From: an uncultured Clostridia bacterium
GTDB taxonomy: Bacteria > Bacillota > Clostridia > Oscillospirales > Ruminococcaceae
DNA: 64,000 nt
Assembly: GCA_947625195.1 (NCBI GenBank)
Contig: CANQNK010000001.1
Span: forward strand, 62,001 to 126,000
Direction: 5' to 3'
Shown one piece after another: positions 42,144-51,930 of the stretch. Position 1 is the stretch's first letter. Each line of letters begins with the position of its first letter. The translations under genes and the position numbers were made by a program. The notes under the pieces are model-generated. The model did not search any database. It was given only the letters and a program-made list of their open reading frames with translations, and was not told the origin of the DNA.

Positions 42144-45100
42144 ATGAAAAAACATAGTGCGCCGCGCTGTGGAAATAATAAAGATTCTTTCGGCAATAAA
42201 AAGGGCTTTACTTTGGTAGAGGCAATAACAACTCTTGTCATTTTGGCGATAGTTGCTGCAGTTTCTATACCCTCGCTTGTGGGGTATATTGATTCTTCGA
42301 GGAAAAAGATTGCTGTTCAGGAGTGCAGCGCAGTAGTTGAGGCAGCAAACGCGCTTGGCGTTGAGCATGTGCTTGAAACAGGTGTTGTAAATTATGATGA
42401 GGTCGTGCCGTTAGCGGATACTTCGGAGCCGGGTAAAAGTGTTTATTCGTCTGTTACCAAAGAGGCTATCCTAAAGCGTGCTGAGCTTGAAGATAAAGGA
42501 GAAATAAAAAACTTTTCGTTTGATCCTAATGACAGCGGCGGATACAGTCAGCCGGCGTATCTTGTAAACAAAGAAGAGGTCGTTGTTTCGGCAGCGGCAG
42601 ACATTACGCTGGCTAAAAATATAGTATCACCTTTGGCGGTTTCTGTTGAGAAGACGACCGATACTGAGTTTAAAGAAGCGGCCGGAATAAGCCTGACATC
42701 TCTCGAGTATACGGCTTCTAACGGAATAGATGTCGTTTACCATAACGGCGGCTATCAGGCTAGCAGTAAAGTTGATATCGACTTTGAGCACCATAATCTT
42801 ATCGCTACGGTCAAACAGGTTTTGACCTGCGACAATGATGAAATAGTTGAATTTAAGTGCACCGGAATCAATTGTCCTGCCTGTGATGAAGATGATGAAA
42901 ACAGTAAGTACCGTGTGATGGCTGTTACTGCTTTTGCTCCCGGTCATAATTATGGTGCTTTGACTTGTGTCGGCAAAGACAAACACGAGCAGACCTGTAC
43001 AAATGTCTTGAACCGTCTTGCAAAAGGCGACAAGGCGCTTAATGCGGGTGACGAGCTTGACCTTGAGCCGCAGTATGATATTTACAATCTTCCAAGGGTG
43101 GGAGTAGAATGCGAAACTAAGATAGACGAAGAGCACTTTGGAGATATTACCGAAGATGTTGAGCTTACCAAAGGCCTTGAGCGCGATATACCGTTTTCAC
43201 TTGACGGTGTTTATAAATCATCCGGTGAAGTACCCGCAGGAAAGTATACCGTAAAGACCTGCTCAGGCTGCGGATACAGTGAGTATGTGGCGCAGATGCC
43301 GGACGGCCTGGTTATTATTGATAATAATAATGATAATGTGGCGGATAAGGCGACTATTTCAAAGGAAAGCATAGAATCAGGAGATCCGTTGGTATTTGAA
43401 ACAGTGTCTGAGGCGGTAAAATATTTAGGTAGCGCCAGTGTAGGCAATAGTCAAGTAATTAAACTTCTTGGAAATGTTACGGAAACAGAAGCTGTTAATG
43501 TTAAAGGTAAAATTTTAACCCATATAACAATAACTTCAAGAAATGGAAATAGATATACTTGGAAGGGCGTCGATCTGCATTTTGCAAGCGAGACGCAAGC
43601 GGATAGTTCCATTACACTTGAGAATATTGTTATAGATAATGGAAATGCGGCTCAAATACCTGTTCAGGCAAGCTATGGAGTCACGATATTAGGTAATGGA
43701 GCAACCATTAAAAATGTTAAGGATTGTGCTGTTGAATTGACAGGCGGTACATTTGAAATGCACGACGGGGCTGTTATTACAAACTGTTCAAGCAGCAAGA
43801 ATAGCGGAGGAGCTATAAGCGCAAGTACTAATGGCGGTACTATAAATCTTTACGGCGGAATAGTAGAGAATTGCAGCTGTGTGGGCAACGGCGGAGCTAT
43901 CTGCGTAAACAGCAAAACGACACTTAACATTAAGGGAAATCCTGTTGTAGTTAATAACACAGCTACTCAAAAGGGCAATAACATTTACCTTGAGAGCGGA
44001 AAAACGCTTAATGTTGTCGGGGATATAAGCGGTACTAAAACTATCGGTATAGTAAGTGCTGATGATGTGCGCAATCAGGTTAGCGGTGAGTTTGGCGTAA
44101 ATGAAAACACCGGTTATTTAAACGGAAAAGTTATTGCCGCGTTTAAAAACGATGTAAACGACTCCCTTCACGCCGAGGTCAAGGACGGTAAGGTTATCTG
44201 GGCGAAGGAGGTCCAAAGTAACGGTGCGACTGGTAACTGGGACAACAGAGATGAAAACGGAAACCATATTCCTTCTGATTGGGAAGATTTTCATCCTGAG
44301 GGCGGAGAAAATGGCGGAAAAGTAAGAATAAGTGTTACCGGAAATCCTAATGGGGATTACAGTTCGCTTGGTGCGACTAAAAATTTTAGCACACAGGGCG
44401 CACAAGTTAAAATTGAAAACGAAACGGATCACTATTTAAAGAGTTTTGAATTTAAGTTTAGATTTACTTATTCAAAAAAGGTGGATTGGATCGATGATTA
44501 TGGCGTTGTACATTATAAGGATGATGATACACCGTTAGACTTAAGTGATTTTTCATCTACCTTAACAAAAGATCTTTATTGGACTTTTGAAGCAGATAAT
44601 ATAAATAATACTATAACTGTAAAGAGTACAAAAAAATACACAGATGATGTACTTAATATAAATCATAATACAGCGCCTGTTATAGGCGGTAAAAGTACAT
44701 TTTGTTTTGCTTTGCAGTATGGCGCTACACTTGATAACAGTGTTTGTTTATATCTTGATGAAGCAAATGTCGAGTTTGTATATGATAAGGATTATTACGC
44801 AAAATTGAATGTTAATTACACAGGAGACTTATCAAAAGTTAAACGGGTTGAAGTTCAGAATGCGCGCTCAATGATTCGGGGGACGGATGTGTTTTATCCC
44901 GAACCAAACAAAACAGTAAATCCTTTGGTTACTCCTTCTTATGCATTGTGTACTAATGGAACTAATGGAGATGATGCGGTAGTTATTCTTTACGGAGATA
45001 ACAATGTAGAACTTTCGAGAGCTTATATCAAGCAACAAGTATTATTGGAAACTGTTCAGAAGGACAGGTATGGTAATGGAGTAATTGAAGTTGATTGTCC

Positions 45101-46112
45101 TGCTACATCTAAGTTTAATTTTAAAGCGGTTTTTGACAGAAGTAAGATAGGTGCGATTGAGTTAAAAAACGGAGACGGAAGTTGGCTACGTGGTGATGGC
45201 TGTCAACAAATGCAATCGCTTAATAAAAATGAATATACATGGGTAGGCTTAGACTTGAGAAATTTACCAAATGGTTTGCAGTTAATCACTTACGGTAAAG
45301 ATCAAGCGGGAAATGCCAATTGGAATGATAATAGAAAAATTCAGATTACCTATAATGAATTAAAAACTTATGCCGAAAGAACCTTTGTATATACGGTAGA
45401 CAGTTCAAGTGAAACAGAACCAAGCACTGAAGCAGTAGAAAATACCGAGCCTACAGAAACCACTACAGAAGTTCCGGGAACCACAGAGCCAAAGCCTACT
45501 ACCCCAACCGACATACCTGAGCCGGCACCGAACGAATTGAATATACTAATTGAGTATGATTGTGAACTGAAAGAAGATGTAAAGATAATAGAGATTTCCC
45601 AGAATGGCAATATTCTCAGTAAGTTTTCTGTTGATACAGATGAAAAAGTATATGTAGTGGAAAATGCTTTTAACGGCTTTGTTATATCAAATTACAAGTT
45701 GCCGTTTGAATATAGCCAATGGTATCAGCCAAGTTTTGATCTGTTGCTGAAAAATGCAGATGGTGTTGAGATTGGAAGAACTATTGTAAGTGGAGATCAA
45801 TACTACCCTGGTATAGTGGACGGAACATCAGTTAATAATAAAATACAACCCACTGCTATTAAACTGAACATTACCTACACAGGAAGCAATTATAGCAATA
45901 TTAGATGTTTAAAAATCGGAGACGACCAATATCAGTATCATAATGTGCTTACATCAGGAAATTTGGGAGAATATTATTTTACCCCGTTGACCGGACAAAA
46001 TCTTTCGATAGTTGTTTTAGATCAGACTTATAATGTTATGGCAATACGTGATGAAATACCATGGTCACAGCTTGAAGCAGCTTTAGGCAGGATAATGAAT
46101 ATTACAATTTGA
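42144..46112 (+). CDS. Giant prepilin-like surface protein with beta-helix
   Basis: 1322 residues from ATG 42144 (GGAGGAA 6 nt upstream). The N-terminus is a type IV/type II prepilin signal: basic leader ending KKG, then FTLVEAITTLVILAIVAAVS with Glu at +5, so prepilin peptidase should cut between Gly and Phe. After IPSLVGYIDSSRKK come a mixed domain with CxxC-type clusters (CTGINCPACDEDDE near residue 240, CSGCGY near 373), a right-handed beta-helix at about 430-650 (NSGGAISASTNGGTINLYGG, GNGGAICVNSKTT), beta-sandwich-like domains, a Thr/Glu/Pro linker at about 1088-1130, and two further beta domains. Typical pilins are 120-200 residues, so this is about seven times larger. It probably sits at a pilus tip or stands alone at the surface. 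No pilus assembly genes lie nearby. Confidence 0.85.
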   Translation: MKKHSAPRCGNNKDSFGNKKGFTLVEAITTLVILAIVAAVSIPSLVGYIDSSRKKIAVQECSAVVEAANALGVEHVLETGVVNYDEVVPLADTSEPGKSVYSSVTKEAILKRAELEDKGEIKNFSFDPNDSGGYSQPAYLVNKEEVVVSAAADITLAKNIVSPLAVSVEKTTDTEFKEAAGISLTSLEYTASNGIDVVYHNGGYQASSKVDIDFEHHNLIATVKQVLTCDNDEIVEFKCTGINCPACDEDDENSKYRVMAVTAFAPGHNYGALTCVGKDKHEQTCTNVLNRLAKGDKALNAGDELDLEPQYDIYNLPRVGVECETKIDEEHFGDITEDVELTKGLERDIPFSLDGVYKSSGEVPAGKYTVKTCSGCGYSEYVAQMPDGLVIIDNNNDNVADKATISKESIESGDPLVFETVSEAVKYLGSASVGNSQVIKLLGNVTETEAVNVKGKILTHITITSRNGNRYTWKGVDLHFASETQADSSITLENIVIDNGNAAQIPVQASYGVTILGNGATIKNVKDCAVELTGGTFEMHDGAVITNCSSSKNSGGAISASTNGGTINLYGGIVENCSCVGNGGAICVNSKTTLNIKGNPVVVNNTATQKGNNIYLESGKTLNVVGDISGTKTIGIVSADDVRNQVSGEFGVNENTGYLNGKVIAAFKNDVNDSLHAEVKDGKVIWAKEVQSNGATGNWDNRDENGNHIPSDWEDFHPEGGENGGKVRISVTGNPNGDYSSLGATKNFSTQGAQVKIENETDHYLKSFEFKFRFTYSKKVDWIDDYGVVHYKDDDTPLDLSDFSSTLTKDLYWTFEADNINNTITVKSTKKYTDDVLNINHNTAPVIGGKSTFCFALQYGATLDNSVCLYLDEANVEFVYDKDYYAKLNVNYTGDLSKVKRVEVQNARSMIRGTDVFYPEPNKTVNPLVTPSYALCTNGTNGDDAVVILYGDNNVELSRAYIKQQVLLETVQKDRYGNGVIEVDCPATSKFNFKAVFDRSKIGAIELKNGDGSWLRGDGCQQMQSLNKNEYTWVGLDLRNLPNGLQLITYGKDQAGNANWNDNRKIQITYNELKTYAERTFVYTVDSSSETEPSTEAVENTEPTETTTEVPGTTEPKPTTPTDIPEPAPNELNILIEYDCELKEDVKIIEISQNGNILSKFSVDTDEKVYVVENAFNGFVISNYKLPFEYSQWYQPSFDLLLKNADGVEIGRTIVSGDQYYPGIVDGTSVNNKIQPTAIKLNITYTGSNYSNIRCLKIGDDQYQYHNVLTSGNLGEYYFTPLTGQNLSIVVLDQTYNVMAIRDEIPWSQLEAALGRIMNITI

Positions 46113-46133
46113 ATTGATCAGCAAAGTCCCTTT

Positions 46134-46158
46134 AGTCCCTCTAAAGAGGGACTTTTTT
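46134..46158 (+). terminator. Terminator of the giant prepilin-like gene
   Basis: AGTCCCTCT-AAAG-AGGGACT stem followed by TTTTTCT. A partial copy of the left arm (AGTCCCTTT) lies just upstream. Confidence 0.85.
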
Positions 46159-46319
46159 CTTTGCAATACTTTTAAACACAACTTAACAATTTTCTCTCAC
46201 CTTAAGCTGAGAAAGCAGTATATTTTAACTTTGGATCATCTTCGTATGTTTATAGTCAAAATGCCTAAAAATCGCGCTGTGTTTCGTCATTTTGACGAAA
46301 GCTTTTTTATATAAATCTA

Positions 46320-46348
46320 TTGACTATATAAAAATTTGCATATATAAT
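46320..46348 (+). promoter_or_regulatory. Sigma-A promoter of the ABC exporter operon
   Basis: TTGACT (46320-46325), 17 nt, TATAAT (46343-46348). Confidence 0.85.
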
Positions 46349-46406
46349 CAAAACAGGGTTGTAACTAAATTAAGACGCACTATTGTATTACGGGGAGAGA
46401 CAGAAT

Positions 46407-48167
46407 TTGTTTCAGGTAAAATGGATATGGGAAAATTTAAAAGGATATAGGGGCAGATACGTTTTTGCGCTTACACTTTCTGTTGTATGCAATATACTTA
46501 TTCTAGCAACGCCGGTATTGTCGGCTCTTATTGTAGATGGCTACCTTACCGGAGACGATGCACTTTTTAACATTGCAAACAAAAAGGGAACGCTTATACT
46601 GCTTATTCTGGGGCTTATTGCGTTTACGGCTGTGAAGTCGTTGCTTCAGTATGTCTGCTGTATGTCTTATGAGAAGTCATCACAGGGGGTTATTTTTTCA
46701 CTTCGCACCAGGCTTTTCAGAACCGTAGAAAATCAGGATATGACCTTTTACGATGAGTACCGCACAGGAGACATTATGACTCGACTTACCGGAGATCTTG
46801 ATATGATACGGCATATGTTGGCGTTCGTGTTCAGGGGGCTTATCGAATCGGTCACACTGCTTTTGGCGGCAGTGGTGTATTTCTTTGTGGTAGACTGGAA
46901 AATGGCAATTTGCATACTTGCGCTTACTCCGCTTATTTTTATTATTTCTTTCAGGCTCAAAAGGGTTGTAGGCCCCGTTCATATGAGACTTCGTGAAAAG
47001 CTTGCAGCAATGAACACGGCGGCGCAGGAGAATATATCGGGAAACAGAGTGATAAAGGCGTTTGCAAGAGAGCAGTACGAAATAGATAAGTTCGGAAGAA
47101 TAAACAAGGAGTATTCGGCTGCAAACAAGGCGGCCTCGCTTAAGTGGCTTTCTTTTTCGCCGTACCTAGAAGGAATTGCAGTGAGCCTTTCTGCGGTAAT
47201 GCTTTTGGCGGGCGGAATTTTTCTGATTACAAAAAGTATTACCATGGGTGAATATATAGCGATATCGGGGCTTATCTGGGCGGTATCAAACCCCATGCGC
47301 AGCCTTGGTATGTACGTAAACGACACTCAGCGTTTTATGGCCTCGGCTATGAAAATTATGGACATATTCTATAAAAAGCCTGCTATCAAGGATCCTGAAA
47401 ACGCATATACGCCGAAAGAGATAAAAGGCGATGTTGAGTTTAAAAACGTATCGTTCTCTTATGGAAATACGAAGGTTTTAAAGAACGTTTCGTTTAAAAT
47501 AAACTCCGGGGAAACGGTTGCGGTGATGGGCGAAACAGGCAGCGGAAAAACTACTCTTATAAATCTTATTCCCCGTTTTTACGATGTGCCGGGCGGAGAG
47601 GTTTTGGTGGACGGAGTAAACGTTAAGAAGTACGCCTTAAAGAGCTTGAGGCGCAACATTTCAATGGCAACTCAGGATGTTTTGCTCTATTCAGACACAA
47701 TAGACGGAAACATTGCGTACGGAAATTCCGATATGCCTGAAAAGGACGTATATAAGTGCGCGGATTTTGCCGGAGCAAGTGAGTTTATCGACAAAATGCC
47801 CGAGGGCTATGACACGATAATCGGAGAGCGTGGCGTGGGACTTTCCGGCGGACAAAAGCAAAGAATTTCACTTGCGCGTGCAATTGCCGTAAAGCCGAAA
47901 ATTTTAATTCTGGACGATACGACCTCTGCGGTAGACCTTGAGATGGAAAAGCATATACAGGACAGTCTTAAAAATCTGGGATTCGAGTGTACTAAAATAA
48001 TCATCGCTCAGAGGATTTCTTCTACCAAGGACGCTGACAAAATAATAATTCTTGACGACGGAAAAATCGTTGAGATGGGCACTCATACAGAGCTACTCAG
48101 AAACAAAGGTTACTATTATGACGTTTTTATGCTTCAGAACGAGGGCTTTGAAAGGAGTGAGGGCTGA
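46407..48167 (+). CDS. ABC exporter, permease-ATPase fusion, degenerate-site subunit
   Basis: 586 residues from TTG 46407, with GGGGAG 9 nt upstream; a TTG at 46383 is too early for that SD. An N-terminal six-span ABC exporter domain is followed by an ATPase. Walker A GETGSGKTT and signature LSGGQKQR are normal, but Walker B ends LILDDTTSAVD (Asp in place of the catalytic Glu) and the H-loop reads IIIAQRISS (Gln in place of His). That is the pattern of the degenerate half of heterodimeric exporters such as BmrC/BmrD and TM287/288. Its stop overlaps the start of the second subunit by 1 nt. The substrate may be a drug, lipid or peptide. Confidence 0.95.
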   Translation: MFQVKWIWENLKGYRGRYVFALTLSVVCNILILATPVLSALIVDGYLTGDDALFNIANKKGTLILLILGLIAFTAVKSLLQYVCCMSYEKSSQGVIFSLRTRLFRTVENQDMTFYDEYRTGDIMTRLTGDLDMIRHMLAFVFRGLIESVTLLLAAVVYFFVVDWKMAICILALTPLIFIISFRLKRVVGPVHMRLREKLAAMNTAAQENISGNRVIKAFAREQYEIDKFGRINKEYSAANKAASLKWLSFSPYLEGIAVSLSAVMLLAGGIFLITKSITMGEYIAISGLIWAVSNPMRSLGMYVNDTQRFMASAMKIMDIFYKKPAIKDPENAYTPKEIKGDVEFKNVSFSYGNTKVLKNVSFKINSGETVAVMGETGSGKTTLINLIPRFYDVPGGEVLVDGVNVKKYALKSLRRNISMATQDVLLYSDTIDGNIAYGNSDMPEKDVYKCADFAGASEFIDKMPEGYDTIIGERGVGLSGGQKQRISLARAIAVKPKILILDDTTSAVDLEMEKHIQDSLKNLGFECTKIIIAQRISSTKDADKIIILDDGKIVEMGTHTELLRNKGYYYDVFMLQNEGFERSEG

Positions 48168-49948
48168 TGGCTAGAAACAGATATAACATAGACGAGGTTT
48201 TGGAAACTCCTTTTGACATAAGGCACTTAAAAAGATCCTTTAAATATATGAATCGTCACGCAAAGAAAATGATATTTTCTCTTGTGCTGAGCATTTTCGC
48301 GGCGGTATCCGGACTTTTGGGCCCTATCATAACTCAGTACGCTCTTGATAAAACCATTCCCGCAGGTGATATCTGGGGACTGCTCATTCTGGTGCTGCTG
48401 CTTGTTGTGACGATAGCGGTATCGGTAATATTTTCAAACATAAGGGCAAGGATAATGACTGTTGTGGGACAGGACATTATCTTTGAAATAAGGACAGACC
48501 TGTTTAAACATTTGCAGGACCTTCCGTTTGAATACTATGATAACCGCCCTCACGGAAAGATTTTGATAAGAGTGGTAAACTATGTAAACTCTGTTTCCGA
48601 TATGCTTTCAAACGGAATCATAAACATTGTTTTAGAGCTTTTGAATATGTTCTTTATTATGGTGTTTATGTTCTTTGTAAGCGTTACGTTAGCACTTGTA
48701 GTATTGGCGGGCGTGCCGATCTTTGCTGGGATCATGATGCTTATAAAAAGGCGCCAGAGAAAAGCGTGGCAGCAGGTTTCAAACAAAAGCTCAAACTTAA
48801 ACGCTTACCTTCAGGAGAGCATAACAGGAGCCAGGATAGCTCAGGTGTTTACTCGTGAGGAGGAAAATGCGGAGATTTTTGACAATCTTTCAAACTCTTA
48901 CAGGACTGCCTGGATGAAAGCCGTCAAGTACTCCAATATGGTGGCGCCGGCGGTTGATAACATATCGATGCTTGTGCGGGCGGCTATTTATGCCGTCGGG
49001 CTGCTGATTATTTCTCCGGCAGGAGTAACGCTTGGTACCATTGCGGCAATGACAAGCTATGCGGCAAGCTTTTGGCAGCCGATAATAAATCTGTCAAACA
49101 TATTCAATAACTTTATTAACAACATTGCCTACTTAGAGAGAATTTTTGAAACAATGGACGAACCCGTCACAATATGCGATAAGGAGGGAGCATATGAGCT
49201 TCCGGAGATAGAGGGCAATATATCCTTTGAAAATGTGACGTTCTCTTACGAAGAGGGTAAAACTGTGCTTGAGGACGTTTCGTTTGACGTTAAAAGCGGA
49301 GAGAGCATTGCCTTAGTAGGTCCTACCGGTGCGGGAAAGTCCACAATAGTGTCCTTGCTTTCAAGGTTTTATGACTTAAAGGAGGGCAGGATAACGATAG
49401 ACGGAAACGACATTTCAAATGTAACGCTGCACTCTCTGCGATCGCAGATGGGAATAATGCTTCAGGACAGCTTTATTTTCAGCGGAACGATATTTGACAA
49501 CGTGCGCTACGGCAGACTTGACGCAAGCGAGGATGAAATAAAAGCAGCTTGCAAAACCGTGTGCGCCGATGAGTTCATCAATCAGATGCCAAACGGATAC
49601 ATGACGGAGGTCAACGAGCGCGGCTCAATGCTTTCAGGCGGACAAAAGCAGCTTATATCTTTTGCACGAACACTTTTATCGGACCCCAAAATCCTGATAC
49701 TTGACGAGGCCACCTCGTCAATAGACGCGAAAACCGAGAGGCTTTTGCAGGAAGGACTGTTCAAGCTTATGAAGGGCAGAACAAGCTTTATTATCGCACA
49801 CAGACTGTCGACCATCAAAAACTGCGACAGGATAATGTTTATTGACGATAAGGGAATAGCCGAGTGCGGAACCCATAACGAGCTTATTAACAGGCACGGG
49901 GAGTATTATAAGCTTTACACCTCTCAGCACGAGGAGATAAGTGTCTGA
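48167..49948 (+). CDS. ABC exporter, permease-ATPase fusion, catalytic subunit
   Basis: 593 residues, ATG overlapping the upstream TGA (TGATG). Exporter fold with six spans, then an ATPase with Walker A GPTGAGKST, signature LSGGQKQL, consensus Walker B ILILDEATSSID and H-loop IIAHRLST. This subunit has the intact catalytic Glu and His that its partner lacks, so the two form a heterodimer with one canonical site. The second signature has Leu in place of the usual final Arg/Gln. Confidence 0.95.
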   Translation: MARNRYNIDEVLETPFDIRHLKRSFKYMNRHAKKMIFSLVLSIFAAVSGLLGPIITQYALDKTIPAGDIWGLLILVLLLVVTIAVSVIFSNIRARIMTVVGQDIIFEIRTDLFKHLQDLPFEYYDNRPHGKILIRVVNYVNSVSDMLSNGIINIVLELLNMFFIMVFMFFVSVTLALVVLAGVPIFAGIMMLIKRRQRKAWQQVSNKSSNLNAYLQESITGARIAQVFTREEENAEIFDNLSNSYRTAWMKAVKYSNMVAPAVDNISMLVRAAIYAVGLLIISPAGVTLGTIAAMTSYAASFWQPIINLSNIFNNFINNIAYLERIFETMDEPVTICDKEGAYELPEIEGNISFENVTFSYEEGKTVLEDVSFDVKSGESIALVGPTGAGKSTIVSLLSRFYDLKEGRITIDGNDISNVTLHSLRSQMGIMLQDSFIFSGTIFDNVRYGRLDASEDEIKAACKTVCADEFINQMPNGYMTEVNERGSMLSGGQKQLISFARTLLSDPKILILDEATSSIDAKTERLLQEGLFKLMKGRTSFIIAHRLSTIKNCDRIMFIDDKGIAECGTHNELINRHGEYYKLYTSQHEEISV

Positions 49949-49984
49949 TTTGTATTAAAATGCGTGAAAAGATGTAAAAAGATG

Positions 49985-50013
49985 TTGAAGATTATAAATG
50001 TTTATGCTATAAT
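49985..50013 (+). promoter_or_regulatory. Sigma-A promoter of the GH5 gene
   Basis: TTGAAG (49985-49990), 17 nt, TATAAT (50008-50013). Confidence 0.82.
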
Positions 50014-50043
50014 AAAATAAATAAAATTATCAGGAGGTAAAGT

Positions 50044-51654
50044 ATGAAGAAAACTTTAAAAAAATCCGCAGTAAGTTTTATTGCTGCTGCGGCGCTTGGG
50101 ATGACGGTGTTTAACTCATCGTATGTTTTTGCTCTTGACGATGTTTATACCAATGACTCGGACGTTCCCGACACTTCGGTTGAGGTTGTTTGGGACATGG
50201 GTAACGGTATAAATCTCGGCAATACCATGGAGTCATGTGGGGATTGGATAAACGGTTCAAGTCCGCAAGATTTTGAAACTGCCTGGGGACAGCCTGAAAC
50301 AACAAAGGAAATAATCGAAGGAATGAAGGAAGCGGGCTTTGATTCTGTAAGAATCCCGGTAGCATGGTCTAATATGATGTCAACTGACGGAAAGTACACG
50401 ATCGATCCTGCTTATCTTGACAGGGTTGAGCAGATAGTTAAATGGGTTCTTGAGGCAGATATGTACGCTGTTGTAAACGACCACTGGGACAGCGGTTGGT
50501 GGTCAGATTTCGGCAGCAGAGACGAAACGCTGGTCAATGAGGCTTGGAAAAGATATGAGGCTATCTGGACACAGGTTGGTGAACGTTTCAAGGATTATTC
50601 TCATAAGCTGATCTTTGAGTCGGCTAATGAGGAGTTTGGAACGGATTGGGGCTTCTTGAGAATGGTTCAGCAGTATAATCTTATCACTGATATAAATCAG
50701 AAGTTTGTGGATATTATTCGTTCTCAGGGAAGCAAAAACGCAGACAGATTTTTGCTTATTGCTGGTTATAACACCAACATTGACAAAACTATCGACAAGC
50801 GTTATGTAATGCCGACCGATACAGTGGCAAATCATCTTATGATATCCGTTCACTATTACGATCCTGCGCATTACTGCCTGGTATCAGATCCGAACAATTC
50901 TTGGGGTTATTCTGACACATGGGGAACAGAATCGGATATTGAGTATATGAAAAATCAGCTTGCTAAGATGAATCAGTACACTCAGCAGGGATATGGCGTT
51001 ATCATAGGCGAGTTCGGAGCTTTCCACGGACAGTTAGGTTTGGTAAAAGAGGGCTGTTACGATTGGTACGATTATGTTCTTAAGTTCTGTGAGGAGTATA
51101 ATTTCTGTCCGATGTCCTGGGACTGCAGCGAGTGGTATGTGAGAAAAGAATTAAAGATAACCGATGAGAAGATGGCTAAGATTTTCAAGGATAACGAGTT
51201 TGATCCCCAAACCAGCCCTAGACCGGTTCTGGGAACCACGGTAGGCGGTACTATTGAGACGCCGGGAGTCGATACTTCGTCTGTGACGATTGAAATAACA
51301 AATAAAGAGACCAATGAGCCTGTATACACGCAGACGGTTGACAAGGAGTGGTCGGTTACTCTTGCTCAAGGAGAATATACCGTTGTGTTTACTGCCGAAG
51401 GCTTATGTGAGAGAGAATATGATTTGACAGTAGGCGCGGAGCCTGTAACATTGGATTCAGAGCTTCACATGACTTGTGACGTAAACGGCGACGGAACGAT
51501 TACAACGGCTGACGTCGGTCTTGCAAACGCCGCTGCCGTTGGTGTAAATGAGCTTACCGGTTATGACTTTGATGTTGCCGACGTAAACGGAAACGGAGAA
51601 ATCACTACCGCAGATGTCGGAATAATCAACCTACAGGCTACATCTGCTGAATAA
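50044..51654 (+). CDS. GH5 endoglucanase with C-terminal dockerin
   Basis: 536 residues, ATG after AGGAGG. Sec signal peptide of about 30 residues (ending YVFALDD). The GH5 barrel spans about 45-385: NGINLGNTMESCG, SVRIPVAWSNM, NDHWDSGWW, IFESANEEFG (acid/base Glu in the Asn-Glu pair), HYYDPAHYC and GVIIGEFGAF (nucleophile Glu). A small Ig-like domain (about 415-475, VTIEITNKETNEPVYTQTV) follows. The last 60 residues form a type I dockerin with two Ca-binding loops, DVNGDGTITTADVGL and DVNGNGEITTADVGI. The enzyme cuts beta-1,4-glucans and is meant to be mounted on a cohesin scaffold, so the genome should encode cohesins. It is transcribed alone. Confidence 0.94.
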   Translation: MKKTLKKSAVSFIAAAALGMTVFNSSYVFALDDVYTNDSDVPDTSVEVVWDMGNGINLGNTMESCGDWINGSSPQDFETAWGQPETTKEIIEGMKEAGFDSVRIPVAWSNMMSTDGKYTIDPAYLDRVEQIVKWVLEADMYAVVNDHWDSGWWSDFGSRDETLVNEAWKRYEAIWTQVGERFKDYSHKLIFESANEEFGTDWGFLRMVQQYNLITDINQKFVDIIRSQGSKNADRFLLIAGYNTNIDKTIDKRYVMPTDTVANHLMISVHYYDPAHYCLVSDPNNSWGYSDTWGTESDIEYMKNQLAKMNQYTQQGYGVIIGEFGAFHGQLGLVKEGCYDWYDYVLKFCEEYNFCPMSWDCSEWYVRKELKITDEKMAKIFKDNEFDPQTSPRPVLGTTVGGTIETPGVDTSSVTIEITNKETNEPVYTQTVDKEWSVTLAQGEYTVVFTAEGLCEREYDLTVGAEPVTLDSELHMTCDVNGDGTITTADVGLANAAAVGVNELTGYDFDVADVNGNGEITTADVGIINLQATSAE

Positions 51655-51718
51655 AAGCTTTACGCCTGTAATGACTGAGCATATTTTACAATGTTGAAAA
51701 TCAGTTAGCGTCAATAAG

Positions 51719-51748
51719 GCCCGCAGGGAAAATTTTCTCTGCGGGCTT
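51719..51748 (+). terminator. GH5 terminator
   Basis: GCCCGCAGGGAAAATTTTCTCTGCGGGC hairpin then TTTAT. Core shared with the pckG terminator. Confidence 0.85.
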
Positions 51749-51811
51749 TATAGGATTTAAGCAATTAAAACGGGTGATTTTTATCAAAATGTGAGAAATT
51801 CCTTTTGTTGC

Positions 51812-51840
51812 TTGACATTTTATAACTAAAATTGTATAAT
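51812..51840 (+). promoter_or_regulatory. Consensus sigma-A promoter of secDF
   Basis: TTGACA (51812-51817), 17 nt, TATAAT (51835-51840). It lies inside an apparent upstream extension of the secDF frame, which confirms the start at 51931. Confidence 0.92.
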
Positions 51841-51930
51841 GTTAAAGTGGGTGCGCAGACGAACTTTAATCTGCGTTCGGCTGCAAAATACAAATATTAC
51901 TATAAATCAAGTAAAATGGAGGAAATTAAG

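Noticed and set aside
46114..46314. 66-codon plus-strand frame after the giant prepilin-like gene
   Set aside because: It starts 1 nt after the stop with no RBS and runs through the transcription terminator.
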